A DNA stretch of 64,000 nt, taken from the NCBI RefSeq assembly GCF_004193775.1, contig NC_041016.1:38162176-38226175 (forward strand), read 5' to 3'. Below the pieces are notes generated by a model. That model worked only from the letters and a program-made list of their open reading frames with translations, made no database searches and was not told where the DNA came from. The position numbers were made by a program, and so were the translations under genes. This DNA comes from Glycine soja. Taxonomy: Eukaryota; Streptophyta; Magnoliopsida; Fabales; Fabaceae. This document shows, one piece after another, positions 19,682-30,449 of the stretch (positions are counted from its first letter, which is position 1; every line of letters starts with the position of its first letter).

Positions 19682-22202
19682 ATTGTCCCTCTTTACTTAT
19701 CTTTTATTGGAGATAAGAGGGAAGTAAAGATAAGACACTAATTTCGTTCAAGCCGAATTTCCACCCGACCGAACATTAGCTTAATCAGCGAAACCTGTCA
19801 AAAGAAAGAGCATAAAAGACATTAGGCGCATCAGCGAAAGCCTTGGTGCCTTGAAATCGATAAAAATGGATAACCTTGATGGTCTTCGCATGCTATCGGA
19901 CTTGCTTGTCTTGGGATAACAGGGGAGACTTTAGTAGCTTTGGTCGACAGACATTGAGTCTTTCGACAAGGGAAGCAGACGATTATGTTTGTCTCTACGT
20001 GCTATCGAACTTGATTGTCTCCGGATAGCAAAGGGAACTGCAACAATCTCAAAAAACAATTAGAAACAGATGACCATCATCGTCCCCACATACCGTCGGA
20101 CTTGCTCGCCTCTAGATGATAAAAGGACTTTGATAGTCTCGGAACAACGAAAGTGAGTGACCATTATAGTCTCCGCATGCCATCAGACTCGGTTGTCTCT
20201 GGATAGCAAAGGGTAGACTTTAACAGTCTCATTCGAAAGACATTGAGTCTTCGACCAAAGGGTGCAGACGACCATATTCGTCTCTGCGTGCTATCGGACC
20301 TAATTGTCTATGGATAGCAAAGGGTGTGGATGACCATAATTTGTCTCCACGTGCCATCGGACTTGCTGTCTCTGGAGAGCGAAAAGGGTGCGGATGACCA
20401 TAATTTGTCTCCATGTGTCATCGGACTTGATTGTCTCTAGATGATGAAATGAAGACTAAAGTAGTCTCAGTCGATAGACTGAGTCTTCGACAAAGGGTGT
20501 AGACGACCATGTTGGTCTCAGTGTGCCATCGAACTTGATTGACTCTGGATGATGATATGGAGACTAAAGTAGTCTCGGTCGATAGACATTGAGTCTTTGA
20601 AAAAGGATGCAGACGATCATGTTGGTCTCTGCGTGTCACTGGACTTGATCATCTTTGGATGACGATATGGAGACTAAAGTAGTCTCGGTCGATAGACATT
20701 GAGTCTTCGACAAAGGGTACAGACGACCATGTTGGTCTCTGCGTGTCGTCGGACTTGATTGTCTCTGGATGACGATATGGAGACTAAAGTCTCGATGTTC
20801 TTTCACTAAAATGCGAGCTCACATAGCAAAGAAACAAACCTTCAAACCGATCAGAGTAACATGTATTTTTGAAGAAAAGCAATGTGTCTATTGGGGAAGG
20901 GAAGCACGCTGATAAAATTTTCTTATAACCACAAATGAGATTTAGGATATTAGCATTTCGTTTCTAAACGATCATTTAGAAGAAACACTGGGTCCAATTG
21001 AAATAGAGGAAAACCGCTCAAAGTGTATAAATATCACATAGGCAAGTGTTTCATCCTAATTTCGAACCATAGATATGTCATGACTTGACTTTGCAAATCA
21101 TTTCCTATCAAATCAAAGATAACATACGCAATCATGGATCAATAGGACTTTTTTGGGAATGGTGTGTTTGGTGCGAAGTTTGGCTTTGGGTGTTTTGGCC
21201 TTTTTCTTTCCTGCTTTTTTTGTTTAGTGCAGCGCGAAAGAGATGCGGGCACAAAGATTTGGTTGGTAACCAAGAAGGGGAGCTTCATGTGTTTCAAATC
21301 ATGGTTTCTTTTCTTTTCTTTCTTGCTTGTGACAACTCTGTACATTATTCTGACATTGTCTAGTCCAACGACCTTTCTGTATATTTCTCTTTTGCTTTCG
21401 ATCTTTGATCGGGAATTTTTTTCTTTTTCTTGCTTTCCTCCAATCTTTGATCAGGGATTTTCTCTTTTTCTTTTGCTTTTTGAAGCACATTCATAACTTA
21501 ACTGTAAATGAAACTTCTTTTTTGGGAGATCCTTTTGTTCTTTCTTCCGAGGGTAAGGGTAAAAATTCCTATCCCGGGTCAAGGTTTATGGTTGAAGGGT
21601 TGGGGTTTTGGCTAAAAGGGCTTGCGAAAGGCAAGACATGGTGTATGTTAGGGTATTTCCTTGGCAAGCAGTTCAGAGATAAGGGAATGCCCCACATTAT
21701 TTCCATGACATGCATATAACAATGATGATTTAGAAATTTATGCAAAACTGATCATGCATGCACCTATGTGGACACTCAAGCATCAAGTTTTGTGGCCATG
21801 TAACACTAAGGCTTAGGGTTTATTTTCCTTATTTAAAATCAACCCAGTGTTTCCAAAAGATGCTCTTTTATCAATTTATGCACACATCCGAGTCCATTTA
21901 GGCATTCGGGAAAACTTTCACAGCATTCACCCTTCTGGTGTACACATATTTTTTTTCAAAATCCACTTGTGTTCTGACCGGTGAATTTTTCCAAAGAAAA
22001 GCTAGCAGTTATTTCTTTTCAAAAGCGTGTTGGCATTTTCTCTTTTTTTTTTTGGTTAATTGATTAATTCTTTTTTGTTTTTCTTTTTTATCTATTTCTT
22101 TCAATCAATTTTCCTCAAGCAAAGAAAAGATTAAAAACGGTTTGCAATCTAGGCACGGTTGGTATCCGAGATTACACTTTATAGAAAAAAGGCGTGCGAA
22201 TG
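19682..22202 (-). other. Element J 3' noncoding region
   Basis: There is no credible coding. It contains the PPT next to the LTR, an inverted repeat TCTTTACTTATC.../AGATAAGAGGGAAGTAAAG (19686-19735), the 64/110-bp tandem repeat (19880-20800), and then T-rich sequence with TTTTTCTTTT runs (21400-22110). The T-rich frames at 21085-21719 are composition artefacts. Long repeat-bearing 3' regions are usual in Ogre elements. Confidence 0.6.
19880..20800. repeat. Tandem repeats of about 64 and 110 bp
   Basis: Repeats built on GACGACCATRTTNGTCTC, GTGYCATCGGACTTGATTG and CTCTGGATRRYRA phrases. The last units start at 20501, 20611 and 20721 (period 110). Earlier ones start at 20266, 20328 and 20392 (period about 63-64). 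The 110-bp form has a 46-bp insert with the hairpin GAGACTA-AAG-TAGTCTC and GTCGA...TCGAC. Confidence 0.85.
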
Positions 22203-24143
22203 TGTCATACCCTAATTTCGTCCGGGGACCTTTGCTTGATGACATGCGACCTTTCTTTGGTCCTTGTGAGGTGCTTGGCACCCATCATTAGGCAATTTGT
22301 GAAATTCCGGGACATGTCGAAAAACAAAAGAAAATATTGATGCACAATCCGTAAGGTTCCGTGACACACCGGAAATCAAATGGAAGCATCGTTGCATAAT
22401 TAGTGAGGTTCCGTAACATTCCGTAAGTCAAAAAGGAGATGATTATGTAATCTGCAAGGTTCCGTAACATTACGGAAAGAAAACAAGTATCGTTACGAAA
22501 TTCGTAAGTTTCCGTAACTTTACAAAAAAAGAATCACAAAAAATAAAGCAGAGGGGGGTGTACTTAGTAAAAATGGGGGTGCAAATAGCACCCAGGCCCA
22601 CTTGGGCCCTCCAGAATATTCCTCCAGAAGGCTGTTGCTTCTGGAGGAAGCAACCTGGCTCGCCTGGGCGAGCTGAGCTCGCCTGGGCGAGCTGGGTGGC
22701 AACCATCTCCCCTATTTTGCTATAAATAGGGGAGGAAGTGAAGAAGAAAAGGGTTCAGCCCCTTAGGCACTTCTCTCTCTTTCGAATTTGCTTGGAAAAA
22801 TTGTTTCCGTGAAGAAAATCTAAGCCGAGGTGCTTCCGAAACGTTTCCGTAACGTTTTCCGTGAAGAATTTCGCAAAGGTTTCGATCGTTCTTCGACGTT
22901 CTTCATTCGTTCTTCATCGTTCTTCGATCTTCAACGGGTAAGTACCTCGAACCAAGCTTTTCGATTCATTCTATGTACCCATGGTGGTCCACATTGTGTT
23001 TAGTGTATTTTTATTCTCATTTCATTTACTTTTTATACCCCCTTTTTACGTGCTTAAGCCATTTTACTTAAGTCATTTCTCGCTTAACTTAAAAATAAAA
23101 TAAATTTCCACCGATCGTTTATTATCCGTTAACTTCGGTTAAAATGAATTCCAACCGTTCGGTCGTGCCGTAACCACGTTGGAAATCAAAAAGAGGTAAA
23201 ATAATAATATAATAATAAAAAAACGTCTTTTAGTAAAATAAAACGTAAAATCAATCGGACGTTTTCTCTTTGGGATTTCTCATTCTTAATTGAATTGACT
23301 AATAACTAAAGTGAAACTAAGACTAAAATCAACTCACAAATCAAGTTTTGTCCGAAAAATCACTAAAAACCGTTTTAAGGTCCAACGCCTTAAACGATCC
23401 TCTTTGCTTTTATCGGTTAACATGGACCGTTCAAAAGCATAAAATCAACATGTAACTTTACCGCTTTTGCAAGAACTACGTAGGTCTGATTTCCTCATCG
23501 CAATTGAGGATACGTAGGAGCAAAAGCCCCGCTTTTGTCGACCACCCCAAGAGATCGTTAATGGTCCAACGCCTTAACGTTTCTCTCCTTTCAAAAACAA
23601 GAGATCGTTAATGGTCCAACGCCTTAACGTTTCTCTCCTTTCAAAATCAAAAGACCGTTTAATGGTCCAACACCTTAAATGACCTTTTGTTCAATAAAAA
23701 CATATTTTGCAAAAAAAGACAAAAACAACTTAACCAAACACTTTGTTCCGAAAGAACTACATAGGTCTGATTTTCTCATCCCAATTGAGGAATATGTAGG
23801 AGCAAAAGGGAAACACCCTTGTCGACCACAAAAAGAGAAAAAATATAAAAAGGGTATAAAGGATATAAGGACATAAAAGGGAACGTAAAAATCAAAGTCA
23901 TGTTTGCACATTCGATTAAAGGCTGCCGTCCCTTGTGACGGACGTGTGGGGTGCTAATACCTTCCCTGCGCGTAAATACAACTCCCGAGCCTTTCACTTA
24001 AAAGTTCGTAGATCGCGTCTTTTCCGGTTTTTCCGACGTTTTCCTCAAATAAACGTTGGTGGCGACTCCGCGCGTATTCCTTTCGTGGAACACGCATCCC
24101 GTGAGTCACGCGTCGCCCTCCCGCCGAAGGGTAGGTTGCGACA
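22203..24143 (+). mobile_element. Solo LTR L, Ogre type
   Basis: A 1,941-bp LTR, TGTCATACCC...GGTTGCGACA, with perfect GAATG duplications (22198-22202, 24144-24148) and no internal sequence. The plus orientation is supported by the TATA box TATAAATA (22721-22728) and a CAAATAAAC polyadenylation-like signal (about 24044). A duplicated GCTCGCCTGGGCGAGC palindrome lies upstream of the TATA box. A 50-bp tandem duplication (23551-23650) and a second copy of the CTACGTAGG...CCTACGTAG-type hairpin (23475-23525, 23755-23805) make it longer than K and J's LTR. It is opposite in orientation to J. Confidence 0.87.
22721..22728 (+). promoter_or_regulatory. TATA box of solo LTR L
   Basis: TATAAATA followed by GGGGAGGAAG, with GC-rich palindromes 25-60 bp upstream. 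It is matched on the minus strand in K. Confidence 0.65.
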
Positions 24144-24456
24144 GAATGAAAGTACATAAGACCTTTATTTTCGGCATTTCAGACAAACCATCGCAAAGTA
24201 CATATGACAATATGCTAGATGTGGTAAAATTACTCATAATGAGCAACAGATAATTGAAAGCAATAACGACATGTTCAGTTCAATCACAATGGACATAATA
24301 ACTGGAAGCAGATAACGTCGAATCACAACGAAAATAAAAAATAACCGGAAAAAATAATTTCAAATCACAACAGAAATAACAAAATAACCAAAAGCAATAA
24401 TGTCCAAATGAAAACAAATCACAAATTTGGCGACCCGACTATACAGCTCTAGCTCC

Positions 24457-25231
24457 TCACAGGAGGAAGTCTAACATGTCGGCCATGTCCTCATCCTCTT
24501 GGGCTTTGTCTCCACCTCTCGTAGGTGCAATCCCTACAAACTGATAAATAGCGTCAGATATGAGCTGGGCCACGTGCACACTCACCTGTGTCAGGATGGC
24601 ATAAACCAACTGACACTTCGGTAGGGGGAGGTCAGAGTTGTGGTTGCTGGGCAGGATGTTGCTAAGTAGCAATGTCATCCATATCTATGTGAGGGTGGTC
24701 ATGCTGGTGCGCATGATCCGCACCCGTCTCCCTACGGTGGTCCGGGCGAAGTCTTGCCTCGATATGCATAGCAACTGGGCGATAGCCTCCTCATTAAAGC
24801 TAGAGGCCTGACTCCTTCTCTGGTTGTACTTGCACTGCTGGCCCTCTCCCAAGATCAATGGGTGTCCCAGAAATTGACTGAGGGCATCTCCATCGAAAGG
24901 AATCCACTAGCCCCTCACCCAGGAGCGCATATCTCGGACCCCCTCCTTGGTAGGCCAGGCATTAGCGTAGAACTCCATGAATGGGTGTCACAAGTGGTGC
25001 CTAGCGCCTGTGGGCTATCTCTCCCTGAAAGTCAGGAAACTCATCGTCCCTCACATAGATTTGTCTCTCTCTGAGGAACAACCATCCCTTGATGGTCTCA
25101 AAATGCTGTTGGTGTTCTGCGCTCCGAAACCGGTGTCTGTCGAAGTCCATGTCAACTTGTGGGGCCGCACTAGAGCCCTCTCCAGTGGTGTCCTTCCTGG
25201 ACCTCTTCGTGGGGAGCTTTCTCGGGGCCAT
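24457..25231 (-). pseudogene. Additional ORF (aORF) of element J, putative plant transposon protein type
   Basis: This lies downstream of integrase in J, a position where many Tat elements carry an extra ORF of unknown function. The N-terminal frame starts MAPRKLPTKRSRKDTTGEGS (25231), a basic, nuclear-localisation-like start, followed by FRSAEHQQHFETIKGWLFL. After a stop and frameshifts, coding reappears at 24678-24457 with LLLSNILPSNHNSDLPL and VSVHVAQLISDAIYQFVGI, ending in an acidic tail. The pattern (basic Ser-rich start, middle helical block with LLP-S..L, sense orientation after pol) recalls the family that databases call putative plant transposon protein (Pfam PF20167, from memory). 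It is broken, and its function is unknown. Confidence 0.6.
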
Positions 25232-25246
25232 CTCCTGCAAAGACAC

Positions 25247-26436
25247 ATTTGTAAAGTTAGTTTACAAGGAAATACCATTTTAAAGCAAAATCAAGCAAAA
25301 ATGGCATACGATTCCTTCTGACAAACACAAATATCAATATGAATTTAGAGAAAACTCACACATTGATGCGTATGCTTTTCTAGGATGCATATATATTTAC
25401 ACACACTCTTCTTGAGGAAAAACATTTTACGAACATACGTACATATTTGCAAGGTATTTTGCTAGGCTACATCAATATACAAATTGGCAACGTATTTTTG
25501 CTACCTACATCAATATACAAACATATTCAAGGTATTTTTGCTACCTATATTAACATGAAGGCATATTCAAAGTATTTTTGCTACCTATATCAACATGCAG
25601 CGTATTCAAAGTATTTTGCTACCTATATCTAGATACATGCATTTTCAAGGTATTTTGCTACCTGTATCAACATACATTTTGGGAGCTAACTCTGCATTTT
25701 TTAAGCCATTTTCATGCAGAGGGTGCTCGCCCAGGCAAGCTAACTTTGCTTTATTTTTTTGCAAGAATTCTTTGAAAAATTTTGACTATCCTCTGGGTTT
25801 GCGCTTGTTTTATTTTAATTCCTAGGATTACAAACAAACTAGGCATATTCAACTATGACTTAAGAAACATAGGTGAATAAATAACAAAAATAAATTTAAA
25901 AGGTACTAGGCTGCCTCCTAGTAGCGCTTCTTTAACGTCTTGAGCCAGATGTGGGATGATGATATGTTGATCACGGGCCTAGCACCTGCTCGTACCTACC
26001 CCTAATTCTCTGAATATAGGAAATGACACTACGCAGTAAAATATGACTACGCTACCACTTACCTTTGTTTACCTTTGCCTTGAATTCGGTGTGGTATCGA
26101 CCAAATCTTTGCTTATCCTCCGACTCATAGGATGACAAAAATGCATATGCATGCATGCTCATGATTAGGCCGTTCAAGTGTAACAATTTAAACAAATGTT
26201 TATTATGTTCAATCTTACTTAAATGCTTGCGGCACCCCTATAGATTGAGCGAGATAGCTCATGATTTAAAATGAGAGTATGCATTTTAAAGCAATAACAG
26301 ACACAACACAAGGGTTGAAATGCAAACCATCAATCCGATGTTTATTAAATGTTGCGATCAAAGTTTACAAAGGACGGGAAAACTTTAGGGAGCCTTATAG
26401 TACAATCATGTATTGACTCCCCAGCTGCCCCAAGTG
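25247..26436 (-). other. Element J noncoding region between integrase and aORF
   Basis: No coding seen. It includes a short-period repeat (25440-25680) and a GCTGCCTCCTAGTAGCGCTT phrase (25910-25930). Small frames here are AT-rich artefacts of the repeat. Confidence 0.55.
25440..25680. repeat. Short tandem repeat, GTATTTTTGCTACCTA...TCAA
   Basis: About six imperfect copies, roughly 35-45 bp apart, of AAGGTATTTTTGCTACCTAT followed by ATCAACATRC. They differ by small indels and lie within J's post-integrase region. Confidence 0.8.
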
Positions 26437-26717
26437 CTAAGCATAATATCGTTTGACGATATCGGCGTTCACGGGTGAAGGTAACTCTTCATCGTCCATG
26501 CTGGCAAGCACCAGTGCTCCTCCTAAGAATGCTTTCTTCATAATGAAAGGTCTTTCGTAGTTTGGAGCCCACTTCCCCCTATTGTCTTTTTAGGCCTAGG
26601 ATACTTTCTTTAAGACAAGATCCCTTTCGTTGAACTTGCATGGGTGTACTTTCTTGTCGAAAGCATTCTTCACCCATCTTTGATACAAGCATCGTGGCTC
26701 ATAGCTGCCAATCTCTT
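26437..26717 (-). pseudogene. pol: C-terminal end of element J integrase
   Basis: Continues the integrase from the other side of element M: ...IEG at 35303 joins KRLAAMSHDACI here once M and one ACCTT are removed. It carries FDKKVHPCKFNERDLVLKK, a GKWAPNYERPF segment (the usual GPY/F-like end of Tat integrase) and MDDEELPSPVNAD before a TAG at 26437-26439. Two stops interrupt it (after KDG and after KKVS). Confidence 0.8.
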
Positions 26718-26722
26718 ACCTT

Positions 26723-27793
26723 TGTAGATGCAATTGCCTTTGATGTTTTGATGATGATCATGATGATGTGTTGCAATTAATGCAAATGGGCTTTTCAAGA
26801 TTAAAATTCAAGACAATACTTCAAGATTACAAGTCACAACATCAAGATGATCACTAGAATATTAGGAAGGGAATTCCTAATTGAATTAGCAAAGGTTTGG
26901 CCAAGTGATTTAAATTAAAAAAGTGTTTCTCAAAGGTTTTACTCTTTGGTAATCGATTACCAGTGGCCAAATACATTTTATAACAGCTACAAAAATTTGA
27001 ATTCGAAATTTTAGACTGTGTAATCGATTACACAATTTTGGTAATCGATTACCAGCAGTTAGTAAACGTTTTAATTCAAATTTTAAAAGCTATAATCGAT
27101 TACACAATCACTGTAATCGATTACCAGACAGGATTTTCAGAAAAATAATTTCAAGAGTCACAACTTTTCAAAGGCTTTATTCATGACCACCAATGGTCTA
27201 TATATATGTGACTTAAACACGAAATTGCTGAGAGATTTTCAGAACAACAAGTGTCTATCCTCTCAAAGAGCAAATTCATTTTATCCTCTTAAGAATTCCT
27301 TGGCCAATTCAATTGCAATTCATTAAGGAATTATTTGAGTGCTCAACCTGTAAAATCCATCTCTTTCTAGAGAGATTTGTTCTTCTTCTTCTTCTCATTC
27401 TCTAAGGGATTAAGAGACTGTGAGTCTCTTGTTGTAAAGGATCTCTAAACACAAAGGAAGGATTGTCCTTGTGTGTTTAGAACTTGTAAAAGGAATTTAC
27501 AAGATAGTGGAACTCTCAAGCAAGTTGCTTGGGGACTGGACGTAGGCACAAGGGTGTGGCCGAACCAGTATAAAACTGAGTTTGCATTTTCTCTTCCCTG
27601 AATCTCCTTTATTTATTATTGCTTTATATTCATATTCAAATTGTTTCATTTGAATTAATATTTAAGAAGATTGTCATTAAGGGAATTCATAACTTGAGTA
27701 AAAAGTGAAATAGATTTTTAATTAGGGGAAATAGTTTGGAATATCTTAATTCAACCCCCCCTTCTTAAGATATCTGAGGCCACTTGTCTAACA
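26723..27793 (+). repeat. Element M 5' LTR (1,071 bp)
   Basis: TGTAGATGC...TCTAACA. It contains GTAATCGATTAC palindromes (26949-27124), a TATATATATG promoter-like site (about 27199), several short hairpins downstream of it (27412-27430 AAGAGACT/AGTCTCTT; 27445-27480 CTAAACACA.../TGTGTGTTTAG; 27483-27503) and the GGGGACTGG...GAACCAGTATAAA block (27531-27574). It lacks a 20-bp palindrome unit present in its partner. Confidence 0.92.
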
Positions 27794-27795
27794 AG

Positions 27796-27807
27796 TGGTA
27801 TCAGAGC
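27796..27807 (+). other. Primer-binding site of element M (initiator tRNA-Met)
   Basis: TGGTATCAGAGC, two bases after the LTR end, complementary to the 3' end of plant initiator tRNA-Met, as in most plant Copia elements. Confidence 0.85.
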
Positions 27808-27845
27808 TTCATTCTTGTATAAAGTTTAGAAGCTTCAAGAAAAAG

Positions 27846-28730
27846 ATGGCCTCAGCAAATTCCTTATTTCCAGAAGGGAATTCTATCAATAGACCTCCAA
27901 TCTTTAATGGAGAGGGTTACCACTACTGGAAAACCCGAATGCAAATTTTTATCGAGGCAATAGATCTAAATATCTGGGAAGCCATAGAAATAGGGCCTTA
28001 TATACCTACCACAGTAGAAAGAGTTTCAATAGATGGTAGTTCATCAAGTGAAAGCATAACCATAGAAAAACCTAGAGATAGATGGTCTGAAGAGGATAGA
28101 AAACGAGTACAATACAACTTAAAAGCCAAAAACATAATAACATCTGCCCTAGGAATGGATGAATATTTCAGGGTTTCAAATTGTAAGAGTGCTAAGGAAA
28201 TGTGGGACACTCTTCGATTAACACATGAAGGAACTACAGATGTTAAAAGATCTAGGATAAACGCACTAACTCATGAGTATGAATTATTTAGAATGAATGC
28301 AAATGAAAATATTCAGAGTATGCAAAAGAGATTTACACATATAGTAAATCATCTAGCAGCCTTAGGCAAAGAATTTCAAAATGAGGATCTTATAAACAAG
28401 GTGTTAAGATGTTTAAGTAGAGAATGGCAACCCAAAGTAACGGCCATTTCTGAATCAAGAGATTTGTCTAACATGTCTCTTGCCACTTTATTTGGAATGT
28501 TGCAGGAACACGAGATGGAACTATTGAGATTGCACCAAAATGAAGAAAATGACAAGAAAAAGAAAGGAATTGCTCTTAAAGCATCATCCTCAATTCAAGA
28601 AGAAAGTGATCAGGATAATGATCCAAATGATGATGATGATCTAAGTCTCTTTGTAAAAAGATTCAACAAGTTTCTTAAAGTAAGAGGAAATCAGAGGCGA
28701 CCAAATTTTAAATCAAAGAGAAGGACATAA
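27846..28730 (+). CDS. gag: Copia gag (capsid part) of element M
   Basis: 294 codons from MASANSLFPEGN; an earlier in-frame Met at 27795 lies at the PBS and is unlikely to be used. It has the UBN2/gag-polypeptide fold of plant Copia: PPIFNGEGYHYWKTRMQIF, RDRWSEEDRKRVQYNLKAKN, AKEMWDTLRLTHEGT, RINALTHEYELFRM and ENIQSMQKRFTHIVNHLA. The frame stops at TAA 28728-28730, but reading on in the same frame gives 27 more codons with the zinc knuckle CFECNQLGHLRVDC and then the 28812 frame. The stop is therefore either a nonsense mutation or, less likely, a readthrough stop. Capsid self-assembly function is inferred from the family. Confidence 0.85.
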   Translation: MASANSLFPEGNSINRPPIFNGEGYHYWKTRMQIFIEAIDLNIWEAIEIGPYIPTTVERVSIDGSSSSESITIEKPRDRWSEEDRKRVQYNLKAKNIITSALGMDEYFRVSNCKSAKEMWDTLRLTHEGTTDVKRSRINALTHEYELFRMNANENIQSMQKRFTHIVNHLAALGKEFQNEDLINKVLRCLSREWQPKVTAISESRDLSNMSLATLFGMLQEHEMELLRLHQNEENDKKKKGIALKASSSIQEESDQDNDPNDDDDLSLFVKRFNKFLKVRGNQRRPNFKSKRRT

Positions 28731-30449
28731 AATTCATCCTCTACTCTAAAATGCTTTGAATGCAATCAACTTGGACATCTGAGGGTTGATTGTCCCATCT
28801 TCAAGAAAAAGATGGAAAAATCTGAAAAGAAAAATCATAGTGAAAAGAAACTGAAGAAAGCATACATCACATGGGATGAAAATGATTTGGAATCCTCTGA
28901 AGATTCTGAAAATGAAGAGATAAATCTCTGCCTTATGGCCAAAAGTTACGAAAGTGATGAAGAGGTATCTTTGAGAAAGAAGTGGTACATAGATAGCGGA
29001 TGCTCAAAACATATGACTGGAGATGCATCAAATTTTACACATATATCTCCAAAGAAAAGCGGGCATGTAACATATGGTGACAACAACAAAGGTAGAATTC
29101 TTGGAGTGGGTAAAATAGGTACAAATTCTTCAAACTCCATTGAAAATGTTCTACTTGTTGAAGGCCTTAAGCACAACCTGCTTAGCGTTAGTCAACTATG
29201 TGACAAAGGCTATCTAGTATCATTTGATTCTCAGAAATGTCTTATAGAACATAAGCATGACATTAATATAAAGCATGTAGGACATAGAGTCAATAATGTT
29301 TACATGATAGACTTAAGCATAAAACAAGAAAACAATCATTGCTTTCTTAGTAAAGATGATGATCCATGGTTATGGCATAAAAGAATTGCTCACATAAACA
29401 TGGATTACTTAAATAAATTAATTTCAAAAGATTTAGTAGTTGGTTTGCCTAAATTGAAATTTGAAAAAGATAAACTATGCGATGCATGTCAAAAGGGCAA
29501 ACAAACAAGAGTCTCATTCAAACCTAAAAATGTTGTTTCAACCACTCGACCATTACAGTTATTGCATATGGATCTATTTGGTCCATCTAGAACCATGAGT
29601 TTTGGAGGAAATTACTATGCTCTAGTTATAGTTGATGATTTCTCTAGATATACTTGGACATTATTTATTACACATAAAAGTGATTCATTCCAAGCATTTA
29701 GGAAACTTGCTAAAGTCATACAAAACAAGAAAAATCTCAAGATTGCATCCATTAGAAGTGATCATAGGGGTGAATTTGAAAATAAAGATTTTGAATTATT
29801 TTGTGATGAACATGGTATTGAACATAATTTTTCTGCACCAAGAACCCCTCAACAAAATGGAGTTGTTGAGAGGAAAAATAGGTCATTGGAAGAAATTGCA
29901 AGAACTTTATTAAATGATACTTCTCTTCCAAAGTATTTTTGGGCTGAAGCTGTCAATACTGCATGTTACATCATGAATAGGGCCTTGATAAGACCTATTT
30001 TAAAGAAAACCCCATATGAGTTATTTAATGGTAGAAAACCTAATATCTCTCATCTACATGTTTTTGGTAGCAATTGCTTTGTACTTAATAATGGTAAAGA
30101 TAATCTAGGAAAATTCGATGCAAAATCTGATGAAGGCATTTTTCTTGGATATTCATTACAAAGCAAAGCATATAGGATATATAATAAGAGAACTATGAAT
30201 ATCGAGGAATCCATTCATGTTACCTTTGATGAATCTAATGCTATATTGTCAAGAAAGAATATGCTAGATGACATTGCAGATTCTTTAGAACATATGAACA
30301 TTCATGAACAAAATTCCAAAGGAAATGATAAGGGAAACAATGAAGATCCTCCAGAAGAAGTCAAATCCAATGATGAACTTTCAAGAGAAGGAAAGCTTCA
30401 AGAGATCATCCCCTTGACAACATTATTGGTGATATCTCAAAAGGGGTAA
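28731..30449 (+). pseudogene. pol: Nucleocapsid knuckle, protease and integrase of element M
   Basis: In frame with gag after its stop. Order: CCHC knuckle (about 28761-28800), acidic linker, protease with [13 protein letters not shown] (catalytic DSG, about 28985), the gag-pre-integrase zinc segment (HKRIAHINMDYL ... CDACQKGKQ), and the integrase core with HMDLFGPS (Asp), IRSDHRGEF (Asp) and VVERKNRSLEEIA (Glu), so the DDE triad is complete. The post-core region has FGSNCFVLN and GIFLGYS. A 1-nt frameshift near 30386 shifts downstream coding, so the 545-codon frame ends artificially at 30449. Confidence 0.87.

Noticed and set aside
21085..21719. Overlapping frames of 92-110 codons with Phe/Leu-rich products
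   Set aside because: They arise from T-rich noncoding DNA in J's 3' region, with no conserved motif; the hydrophobicity is a composition effect.
22203..24143. L as an LTR of element J
   Set aside because: It is opposite in orientation, interrupts J's 3' region and has its own perfect GAATG duplication, so it is a separate solo LTR.
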